Source: an uncultured Acidobacteriota bacterium (lineage in GTDB: Bacteria > Acidobacteriota > Terriglobia > Bryobacterales > Bryobacteraceae). From it: a stretch of DNA of 40,051 bases. The notes under the pieces were generated by a model. It had not been told where the DNA came from. It made no database searches and was given only the letters and a program-made list of their open reading frames with translations. This document shows, one piece after another, positions 24,320-31,532 of this stretch. The stretch lies in NCBI GenBank assembly GCA_902826605.1, contig CADEFM010000010.1, forward strand, positions 132,381-172,431, written 5' to 3'. Position numbers and translations under genes: made by a program. How positions within the stretch are numbered: position 1 is the stretch's first letter; each line of letters begins with the position of its first letter.

Positions 24320-25858
24320 TTACGCTAATAATGCCAAAATTTGCTGGCCGAAACGCTCGGCTTTGCGTTCGCCGATCCCTGGCACTTCAAGAAGTTGGTC
24401 CTGGGTTCGGGGGCAGCGGCGGCATAGGGCATCGAGCGTGGAATCGTGCAGGATGACGTAAGCGGGCACCCCATGGCTGGCCGCTATTTCGCGACGCCAC
24501 TTACGCAGACGCTCGCGCAGGTCGGGATTGAGGGGCGTTGCGCCTGCGGCTCCGTCCTCCACCTCAGCCGGCCGTGTTCCCGAAACCGCCGCCCGAGCGG
24601 TTCTCAACCGCTTTCCAGCCGGCTTCAGGGCGCGTAGCTGGAACCAATCCAGTACCACGCCGCACACGTCGCAGGCGGCGCACTCATCCCATTTGGGAGT
24701 CTCGCCGAAATGCAGACAGATCTGACGGTGGCGGCAGCGCGTTTCTTCGACGAAGCGGCGGATCACGCGGTAGCGCTGCCAGGCGCGGTTGCGTTCCGCT
24801 GGGTCCTGTACCTGCTCGATGAAATAGGTAAGCAAGCCGATGTCGCGCTTCTGCCATAGCATCACGCAATCCGCCGGCTCGCCATCGCGGCCCGCACGCC
24901 CGGCTTCCTGATAGTATTGCTCCACCGATTTCGGTAACGATAGGTGGATGACGGCGCGCACATCCGGCTTGTTGATACCGAGGCCAAACGCGATGGTGCC
25001 AACCAGCACCCGCTTTTCCCCCGCCATCCACTGTTCCTGATGATCCTGCCGTAATGCGGAACTCATTTGTCCGTGATACGGCACCGCTGGATGCCCTTTT
25101 GCTGAGAGCCACGCCGCCGTGGCTTCCACCGCCTTGATGGTCGGCGCGTAGACTATGACATTGCCCTCATCGTAGTATTCGAGCGCGCCTATGAGCAGCC
25201 GTTCCTGCTCGTCGGCCTTTGTCTCGCGAAGAATGTAGCGCAGATTCGGCCGGTGGAAGCTCATCACGAACTTCGCCGGGTCGCGCAGATTGAGCTGCGC
25301 CAAAATGTCGTGCCTAACTTGTTTGGTGGCGCTAGCTGTAAAGGCGGCGATGGGAATATCTGGAAAGCGCTCCCGCAGCGCCCGAAGCTGCCGGTATTCG
25401 GGGCGGAACTCATGACCCCATTCAGAGATGCAGTGCGCCTCGTCGATTGCGAAAAAACCTAGCGGCAGCCGCCGGAGCCATTCGAGCGTATCTTCTCTAA
25501 CAATGCGTTCCGGCGATAAATACAAGAGACTCAGCCCGCCACGTTCCGCGCGCTGCCGCACATCGCGCAGCGCGGGTCCATCTTGGGTGCTATTGAGGAA
25601 CGCCGATTCAATTCCGATCTCCCGCAATCCTGCCGCCTGATCCTGCATCAGCGCGATCAGGGGGCTTACCACCACGCAAGTCCGCCCCAATGCTGCGGCG
25701 GGTAGTTGGTAGCACAGCGACTTACCACCTCCGGTGGGCATGACGACAGCAGTATCGCGCCCATCCAGAATGGCCCGGACGATGGCTTCCTGCTTGGGAC
25801 GGAATTCATTGTAACCCCAATGCTTCCGAAGCAGCCCGTGAAGATCGGGAGCTTCCAA
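24320..25858 (-). CDS. recQ: ATP-dependent DNA helicase RecQ
   Basis: A 512-residue 3'-5' DNA helicase. It shows the Q-motif region (NEFRPKQEAIV), Walker A MPTGGGKS (40-47), the DEAH box at 139-142, the RecQ aromatic-rich loop region (AHCISEWGHEFRPEY) and motif VI QEAGRAGRDG. A zinc-binding cysteine cluster follows (CRHRQIC ... CAACDVC), then a short winged-helix region and a C-terminal HRDC-like domain (VPAYVILHDSTLDALCRR ... LLEVPGIGERKAERFG). It is somewhat shorter than the roughly 600-residue E. coli enzyme, mainly between the zinc site and HRDC. RecQ works in recombinational repair. The start is TTG at 25858 without a clear ribosome binding site; no ATG fits before the conserved N-terminus. 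Confidence 0.93.
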   Translation of the reverse strand: MEAPDLHGLLRKHWGYNEFRPKQEAIVRAILDGRDTAVVMPTGGGKSLCYQLPAAALGRTCVVVSPLIALMQDQAAGLREIGIESAFLNSTQDGPALRDVRQRAERGGLSLLYLSPERIVREDTLEWLRRLPLGFFAIDEAHCISEWGHEFRPEYRQLRALRERFPDIPIAAFTASATKQVRHDILAQLNLRDPAKFVMSFHRPNLRYILRETKADEQERLLIGALEYYDEGNVIVYAPTIKAVEATAAWLSAKGHPAVPYHGQMSSALRQDHQEQWMAGEKRVLVGTIAFGLGINKPDVRAVIHLSLPKSVEQYYQEAGRAGRDGEPADCVMLWQKRDIGLLTYFIEQVQDPAERNRAWQRYRVIRRFVEETRCRHRQICLHFGETPKWDECAACDVCGVVLDWFQLRALKPAGKRLRTARAAVSGTRPAEVEDGAAGATPLNPDLRERLRKWRREIAASHGVPAYVILHDSTLDALCRRCPRTQDQLLEVPGIGERKAERFGQQILALLA

Positions 25859-25927
25859 TAGTTGTGGAGATGTGAGGTTCGTTTTTCTATTGTACGTGGG
25901 AATGAATTGCGATTACGTACTTTAGAA

Positions 25928-26455
25928 TCACCTAAAAGGAGTCGTCCCGGGAGCCGGCGGCGTTCCGATACCACCGGATGACGGCGTTCGCAACGGAAGC
26001 GCCGTCGCCGCGATAGTCATGACAAATATCTGTTCATCCAAGGCGCGCGATCGAATTGCGGGATCCTGCGTGGCCGCGCCGATGTCTTGGAGCAAAGTTA
26101 CGGTAGCCGTACTCGACTTGCGATTTGCTTCCACCATAATTGACCGCGGTTTCTCATAAGCCTTGTGAACGATGTCTAGAGCCGTCCGCATTTCCGCGTC
26201 GGTTAATGGGCCAGGAGTTTTCAATATCTCCAAAATGTAACCCGCCGCGCGATCGCCTAATCTGTGCAACTGGACGTTCCCGTTTTGCAGCGGGCTGGGG
26301 AATGCCAGAAGATATTTGACCACGTCCCTGCTGTATTCGTCGGCGGTCTGATACCGCTTCACGGGACGACTCGCATAATCCTTCCCCAGAACGAAGTCCT
26401 GGGCGCACACTACTGTCCACGGTACCGCTAGCAACAGCATCCGCCCAATCGTCAT
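25928..26455 (-). CDS. Secreted hypothetical protein
   Basis: A 175-residue protein with an N-terminal signal peptide (MTIGRMLLLAVPWTVVCAQ). The mature part is mainly helical (VKRYQTADEYSRDVVKYLLAFP, LTDAEMRTALDIVHKAYEKPR, SSTATVTLLQDIGAATQDPAI). It ends in a flexible Pro/Gly-rich tail (RTPSSGGIGTPPAPGTTPFR). No family is recognised. It lies between recQ and a divergent DUF4159 gene and shows no overlap with either. The start ATG is the first of the frame. Confidence 0.6.
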   Translation of the reverse strand: MTIGRMLLLAVPWTVVCAQDFVLGKDYASRPVKRYQTADEYSRDVVKYLLAFPSPLQNGNVQLHRLGDRAAGYILEILKTPGPLTDAEMRTALDIVHKAYEKPRSIMVEANRKSSTATVTLLQDIGAATQDPAIRSRALDEQIFVMTIAATALPLRTPSSGGIGTPPAPGTTPFR

Positions 26456-26504
26456 AGGTGGCCTCCCAACGCGTTTCTATTCTAGCTATCCACGGTGCAC
26501 CCCA

Positions 26505-26513
26505 TGTTATTCT
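26505..26513 (+). promoter_or_regulatory. Extended -10 element TGTTATTCT
   Basis: TGnTATTCT fits an extended -10 promoter. It lies in a 15-of-17 match (CCCATGTTATTCTGAA) to the sequence ahead of the second DUF4159 gene at 27453-27469. It places transcription start near 26520, which favours the DUF4159 start at 26534 over the ATG at 26516. Confidence 0.45.
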
Positions 26514-26533
26514 GAATGCGCAGCCCGCCCTTT

Positions 26534-27352
26534 ATGCGTTTTCGCACCGTACTCACTGCCAGCATACTCGGCCTCGCCGCGTGGGGCGCGTTGCAGGCTC
26601 AGAAGCCGTTCAAAGAATATCCCGCGATTGAGTACGGGGATTTCCCCATCCCCCCGGATGCCACCACCTCGCATGAATGGACGCGCGCCCGGCTTCGTTA
26701 TCCCGACGTCGCGGGATATCCCGGCCGCACCTTCGGAGACTTCGGATTTCCCGGCTACTGGACCATGGATTACCCGCGAGCCGACCGCCACACCCTTACT
26801 GGCGTGCGGCGCTTAACGCGCATTGATGCACGCTCTGTGGAGCAGGTGGTTTCTCTCGATGGCTCCGACGACATCTATAACTGGCCGATGCTGTACGGCG
26901 TCGAAGTAGGCTACTGGAACCTGCCTCTCGATCAAGCGAAACAGTTGCGCGAATATTTGGACCGCGGCGGGTTTCTTATGGTGGACGATTTCCACGGCAC
27001 GCGGGAGTGGGATATCTTCATGTCAAGCCTCGGGCGCGTGTTCCCGGACCGCCAATGGGCGGACATTCCAGATACCGACCCCATCTTCAACACACTTTAC
27101 GATGCGCGTGAGCGCGTGCAGATTCCTGGCGCGCAGTTCCTTCAAACCGGACGCACCTACGAGCGCGATGGCTATCAGGCCCACTGGAGGGCAATGTATG
27201 ACGACCGGGGCCGTGTCGTCGTCGCTATCTGCCACAACATGGACATGGGTGACGCCATCGAGCATTCCGACGACCCCCACTATCCCGAGAACATGGCATC
27301 GAACGCCTATCGCATCAATATGAATTACTTTGTGTACGATTTAACACACTAA
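26534..27352 (+). CDS. Secreted DUF4159 protein (copy 1)
   Basis: The ATG at 26534 is chosen because its signal peptide (MRFRTVLTASILGLAAWGALQAQ) aligns with that of copy 2; an in-frame ATG at 26516 is possible. The 272-residue product carries DUF4159 motifs: ARLRYPDV, LTRIDARSVEQVVSLDG, YNWPMLYGVEVGYW, LREYLDRGGFLMVDDFHG, DTDPIFNTLYD and VVVAICHNMDMGDA. It closes with YRINMNYFVYDLTH. The middle VDDFHG stretch is characteristic and resembles the folded core of class I amidotransferase-like domains. DUF4159 proteins often accompany MoxR/DUF58/VWA operons, as here. The product is probably periplasmic and of unknown activity. A second copy lies 143 bases downstream. Confidence 0.87.
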   Translation: MRFRTVLTASILGLAAWGALQAQKPFKEYPAIEYGDFPIPPDATTSHEWTRARLRYPDVAGYPGRTFGDFGFPGYWTMDYPRADRHTLTGVRRLTRIDARSVEQVVSLDGSDDIYNWPMLYGVEVGYWNLPLDQAKQLREYLDRGGFLMVDDFHGTREWDIFMSSLGRVFPDRQWADIPDTDPIFNTLYDARERVQIPGAQFLQTGRTYERDGYQAHWRAMYDDRGRVVVAICHNMDMGDAIEHSDDPHYPENMASNAYRINMNYFVYDLTH

Positions 27353-27456
27353 TGCGATCCCTCGAACCAGCGTGTGTCGGGCAGACGATCATTTCCTTGC
27401 ATTAGCCTCGCGCACGCGGCGTCTTAATCGACATAAGCCTTCCGTCGCAAAGCCCG

Positions 27457-27465
27457 TGTTATCCT
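27457..27465 (+). promoter_or_regulatory. Extended -10 element TGTTATCCT
   Basis: The counterpart of the element at 26505, within CCCGTGTTATCCTGAA. It would start transcription about 24 bases ahead of the ATG at 27496. No good -35 box is visible, which is acceptable for an extended -10 promoter. If real, it drives the long operon that follows. Confidence 0.45.
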
Positions 27466-27495
27466 GAAGCCGACTAGAGGGTTATCGTCTCTCGA

Positions 27496-28311
27496 ATGAC
27501 ATGGACGCGCCTCCGCCCCGTACTCACGTTCGGGCTCCTCGCACTCGCTGGTTGGGGGCTTCTCCTCGCTCAAAAACCCTTTCATCAATACCAAGGCCAG
27601 GAGTATGAGTCCTTCCCGATTCCCTCCGATTGGAACGCACCTTTCGAACTCACCGTCGCCCGCCTGCAGTACCCTTCCGTGTTCAACCTGCACGGCTGGC
27701 GCGATGGTTACAAGCAGTGGACCGTCGATTACCCCCGTTCAGACCGGCATTTCTTGACCGGCCTTCGCCGCCTGACTCGCATCGACGCCCGCTCCGTGGA
27801 GCAAGTCGTTCAATTGGACGGCGATTCCGATATCTACAACTGGCCGTTCTTATACGTGGTGGAACCTGGCTACTGGCGCTTGAGCGACGAGCAAGCCGCC
27901 CAGCTCCGCGAATATCTGCTCCACGGCGGGTTTATGATGACCGACGATTTCCACGGCACCGTGGAATGGAATAACTTCCTTGTTAGCATGCGAAAGGTCT
28001 TCCCGGATCGCGGCATTGTAGATATTGACAACAAAGATGCCATCTTCCACGTCATATATGATTTGGACGACCGTTATCAGGTTCCCGGCTTACAGTACCT
28101 CTATAGCCGTTCTCGTTATGAATTCGACGGCTTTGAAGCGAAGTGGCGGGGCATCTATGACGACCATGGAAGGATCATGGCGGCAATCTGCCATAATATG
28201 GATCTTGGCGACGCGTGGGAGCATTCGGACAACCCCGTGTATCCGGAAAAGTATTCGGCGCTGGCGTACCGGATCGCAGTGAATTACGCCATGTATGATC
28301 TGACACATTGA
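27496..28311 (+). CDS. Secreted DUF4159 protein (copy 2)
   Basis: A 271-residue paralogue of the preceding gene. After a signal peptide (MTWTRLRPVLTFGLLALAGWGLLLAQ) it keeps nearly all motifs: ARLQYPSV, LTRIDARSVEQVVQLDGDSD, YNWPFLYVVEPGYW, LREYLLHGGFMMTDDFHG, KDAIFHVIYDLDDRYQVPG and MAAICHNMDLGDAWEHSD. By eye well over half of the residues are identical to copy 1, including the closing DLTH. It lies 42 bases before the VWA/amidotransferase-like gene and probably begins the long operon to the right edge. The family has no established activity. Confidence 0.87.
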   Translation: MTWTRLRPVLTFGLLALAGWGLLLAQKPFHQYQGQEYESFPIPSDWNAPFELTVARLQYPSVFNLHGWRDGYKQWTVDYPRSDRHFLTGLRRLTRIDARSVEQVVQLDGDSDIYNWPFLYVVEPGYWRLSDEQAAQLREYLLHGGFMMTDDFHGTVEWNNFLVSMRKVFPDRGIVDIDNKDAIFHVIYDLDDRYQVPGLQYLYSRSRYEFDGFEAKWRGIYDDHGRIMAAICHNMDLGDAWEHSDNPVYPEKYSALAYRIAVNYAMYDLTH

Positions 28312-28353
28312 ACCGCCGGATAGGGAATTTGCTGGAGCGCGGCAAAAGGAAAC

Positions 28354-30615
28354 ATGTTCGAGTTCTTCTTTAAATATCCGTCGCCGGTTTTCTCCAAAGG
28401 CTCGTTCGTCCTGCTGAGCGGTTGGCCTCTCTGGTTGTTGTTCGCTCTGGCGGCGGCAGTGGCTGCGGGACTCGGTTTCCTGGTTCTCAAGCGGGCCGCG
28501 AAGGGTCATGTAACTGGTCTGCCTGCGGTTGCTATCTGGATCATGCAAACGGCCTTAGCCGCCATCCTGCTCTTCATGCTCTGGCACCCAGCATTAAGCA
28601 TCGCCACTCTCAAGCCTCAGCAAAATATTGTCGCGGTAGTAGTCGACGATTCCGCCAGCATGGCGCAGAACGACGAGGCTGGCGGCGCGACCCGGAAAGC
28701 GGCCGCGGAAAACGTTTTGAACTCCGGTCTTATCAACGCTTTACGGCAAAAATTTCAAGTGCGTCTTTATCGTATGACCGGCGCGCTGGATCGCTTTGAC
28801 AAGTTGGAGCAACTCACCGCCACCGCCACTTCAACCCACATCGGCGATGGCCTTAAACAAGTGGTGGCGGATGCCGCCAGCCTCCCCATAGGCGCGGTGG
28901 TTCTAGTCAGCGATGGCGCGGACAATACGGGTGGAGTGGATCTGGAAACCATCGCTGAGATTCGGCGCCAGCGGATTCCGATTCACACCATCGGTTTCGG
29001 CAAGGAACAAGCCGAGCGAGACATCGAACTCAGCGACGTCCAGGTACCCGCGCGCGCTCTTCCGGATTCTCGTCTTTCGGCGGTCGTCAGTTTCCAACAG
29101 CGGGGTTTCAGCGGGCAGAAAGCCAAGATCACTCTCAAGGATGGCGGTAAAGTTCTTGCGCAACAGCAGGTCACTCTAAAGAATGACGGCGTGGCGCAGA
29201 GCGAACCGGTGTTGTTTAGCGCAGGCACGGCTGGAGTCCGGGCTGTGGAAATTTCAATTGAACCCCTGTCTGGCGAAGTCAACGCCAAAAATAACCTCGT
29301 GACGCGCTTGGTGAACGTGGATGCCCGCAAACCTCGCATCCTATATTTGGAAGGCGAGCCGCGCTGGGAGTTCAAATTTCTGCGCCGTGCAGTGGAAGAT
29401 GACCGCACCATCGATCTGGTCACCATGCTGCGCACTACGCAGAACAAGATCTATCGCCAGGGAATCGCTAACGCCGATGAACTCAAAGACGGGTTTCCCA
29501 CAAAGGTCGAAGAGCTCTTCGCCTTCGATGGCTTGATCTTCGGCAGCGTCGATGCGCCGTATCTTACTCCCTCGCAGCAGACTTTGATCAAGGACTTTGT
29601 CGATCGCCGGGGAGGCGGCGTATTGTTCCTGGGTGGCCGCGATGCGCTCGCCGACGGCGGGTGGAAACAGTCGGGCGATATGGAGCTGCTTCCCGTAGTC
29701 TTGCCAGATCGAAAGAACACCTTCGTCCGTGTCGGAGCGACCGTGGAGCTTACCGGTGCCGGCCGCGACAGCCTGATCACGCGGCTGGAAGAAGACCCGG
29801 CCAAGAATTTCGAACGCTGGAAAAAGCTTCCTTATGTAATGAACTTCCAGGATCCCGGTGAACCTAAGCCGGGCGCAGTCGTATTAGTGGACGCGATTCC
29901 CACCACGGGCGGGCGCGTACCCCTGCTGATCACTCAAAATTACGGCCGCGGCCGCACAGCGATTTTCTCTACGGGTGGAAGCTGGCGCTGGCAGATGTTG
30001 CAACCCCTGGCTGACAAGAGCCACGAAATGTTTTACCAGCAGTTGCTGCGCTGGCTAGTGGCCGACACGCCGCGCCGTGTGACCACGTCCACACCCAAGC
30101 AAGTCATCTCCGACGAAAGCCATGCCACCATCCGCGCCGAAGTCCGCGACCGCACCTACTTACAAGCTTCCGACGCTAAGACCGAAGCTCACGTTCTTGG
30201 ACCAGGGGGAATAGCCGAGACCATCGAAATGCGCCCCGATCCCATCGAGCAAGGCGTATTCACGGCGGATTACACTACTCCCAAGCCCGGCTCATATCTG
30301 GTAGAGGTCGTCGCCACCCGTGGCACCGAAGAACTGGGCCGCGATACGATTACGCTGCGCCGCGAAGACGGCGTAGCCGAAAATTTCCACACGCAGCAAA
30401 ATCGCGAGCTTCTCGAGAAATTGTCGTCGGAGACCGGCGGACGCTACTATAAACCCCAGGACGCGCAGAGGCTAGGAACGGACATTAGTTATTCCGAGGC
30501 GGGCATCAACATCCGTGAAACGCTCGACCTCTGGGATATGCCCATTCTGTTTTTGCTGCTCATCGCCCTGCGCGCCGCGGAGTGGGTGTTCCGTAGAAAG
30601 TGGGGTGTGATTTGA
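28354..30615 (+). CDS. Membrane protein with VWA and amidotransferase-like domains
   Basis: A 753-residue inner-membrane protein. Two N-terminal membrane helices lie at about residues 24-45 and 58-80. A von Willebrand A domain follows with the metal-site motif DDSAS (98-102) and a later VLVSDGADNTGG. Next come beta-sandwich repeats and a class I glutamine-amidotransferase-like domain (PRILYLEGEPRWEFKFLRRA ... YGRGRTAIFSTGGSWRW). The protein ends with a C-terminal helix (MPILFLLLIALRAAEWVF). This is the typical large VWA partner encoded with MoxR operons. VWA domains bind partner proteins through a divalent metal and are thought to be loaded or activated by MoxR ATPases. The stop overlaps the next gene's TTG start. 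Confidence 0.87.
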   Translation: MFEFFFKYPSPVFSKGSFVLLSGWPLWLLFALAAAVAAGLGFLVLKRAAKGHVTGLPAVAIWIMQTALAAILLFMLWHPALSIATLKPQQNIVAVVVDDSASMAQNDEAGGATRKAAAENVLNSGLINALRQKFQVRLYRMTGALDRFDKLEQLTATATSTHIGDGLKQVVADAASLPIGAVVLVSDGADNTGGVDLETIAEIRRQRIPIHTIGFGKEQAERDIELSDVQVPARALPDSRLSAVVSFQQRGFSGQKAKITLKDGGKVLAQQQVTLKNDGVAQSEPVLFSAGTAGVRAVEISIEPLSGEVNAKNNLVTRLVNVDARKPRILYLEGEPRWEFKFLRRAVEDDRTIDLVTMLRTTQNKIYRQGIANADELKDGFPTKVEELFAFDGLIFGSVDAPYLTPSQQTLIKDFVDRRGGGVLFLGGRDALADGGWKQSGDMELLPVVLPDRKNTFVRVGATVELTGAGRDSLITRLEEDPAKNFERWKKLPYVMNFQDPGEPKPGAVVLVDAIPTTGGRVPLLITQNYGRGRTAIFSTGGSWRWQMLQPLADKSHEMFYQQLLRWLVADTPRRVTTSTPKQVISDESHATIRAEVRDRTYLQASDAKTEAHVLGPGGIAETIEMRPDPIEQGVFTADYTTPKPGSYLVEVVATRGTEELGRDTITLRREDGVAENFHTQQNRELLEKLSSETGGRYYKPQDAQRLGTDISYSEAGINIRETLDLWDMPILFLLLIALRAAEWVFRRKWGVI

Positions 30616-31532
30616 TCAAAACGCTCCTGTGTATAGCGGGCCTGGCCTGCTGCGCATATGCCGAAACGTTCTATCTCACCGTCGCAGGTCTGGGTGGCGA
30701 GCAGGAATACGAGCAACGCTTCAGCGGCTGGGCCAAGGAACTCGAACTCATTCTCAAGAATGAGCCTGGGTCAAAGCTGGAAACGCTTTCCGGCGCACAG
30801 GCCACGCGCGCCGGCATCCAAGCCAAACTCGCCGACATCGCCAAGCAGTCCAAACCCGCCGACAATTTTGTGCTTTTCATGATCGGCCACGGCAGCTTCG
30901 ATGAGAACGATTACAAGTTCAACGTCACCGGTCCAGACATCAGCGCTACGGAACTCGCCGCCGCGCTCGATAAAATCCCCGCACAGCAGTTGATTGTCAA
31001 TATGACCAGCGCCAGCGGTGGCGCGACGGCTTCTATCCAGAAAGCCCGGCGCGTTGTTATCAGCGCCACGAAGGCCGGCACCGAGACCAACGCTACTGTT
31101 TTTGCGCGTTACTTCATTGAAGCGTTGCGCGATCCGTCGGCTGACGTGGATAAGAACGAAGCGATCACGGCGCTTGAAGCCTTCCGCTACGCCGAAGCGA
31201 AGACCGCGAAATTCTTTGAAGACCTAAAGCGCCTCGCCACGGAACATGCGCTCCTTGAAGACACCGGTAAAGGCGATGGCGTGAAGCTTCCATCGGCGGA
31301 AAACGGCCAGGGGCTCATCGCCGGCCGCTTTGCGCTGCTGCATACCGGAACCTCCGCCGCAGTCGCCAAAGACCCCGCGAAACTCGCTCTTCTGAAGCGC
31401 AAGGAAGAAATCGAAGCGCAAATTGACGATCTGAAGTACCGCAAGGCCGCGCTTTCCGTCCAGGACTACCGCGGCCAATTGCAAAAATTCTTGCTCGAAC
31501 TCGCCAAAACGCAGGAGGCGCTCGACAAATGA
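30612..31532 (+). CDS. Secreted caspase-like (C13/C14 fold) protein lacking catalytic Cys
   Basis: The TTG at 30612 overlaps the upstream stop (TTGA) and gives a signal peptide (MIKTLLCIAGLACCAYA). The 306-residue product has the strand-turn motif NFVLFMIGHGSFD with the catalytic-type His93, as in clan CD peptidases. The following strand normally ends DACxSG but here reads LIVNMTSASGG, so Ser133 stands where the catalytic Cys should be. Later segments (VVISATKAGTETN, then DVDKNEAITALEAFRYA) also fit the fold. The C-terminal 60 residues form a charged coiled coil (ALLKRKEEIEAQIDDLKYRKA). The protein is probably an inactive binding or scaffold protein in the periplasm. The stop overlaps the next gene as ATGA. 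Confidence 0.7.
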   Translation: MIKTLLCIAGLACCAYAETFYLTVAGLGGEQEYEQRFSGWAKELELILKNEPGSKLETLSGAQATRAGIQAKLADIAKQSKPADNFVLFMIGHGSFDENDYKFNVTGPDISATELAAALDKIPAQQLIVNMTSASGGATASIQKARRVVISATKAGTETNATVFARYFIEALRDPSADVDKNEAITALEAFRYAEAKTAKFFEDLKRLATEHALLEDTGKGDGVKLPSAENGQGLIAGRFALLHTGTSAAVAKDPAKLALLKRKEEIEAQIDDLKYRKAALSVQDYRGQLQKFLLELAKTQEALDK

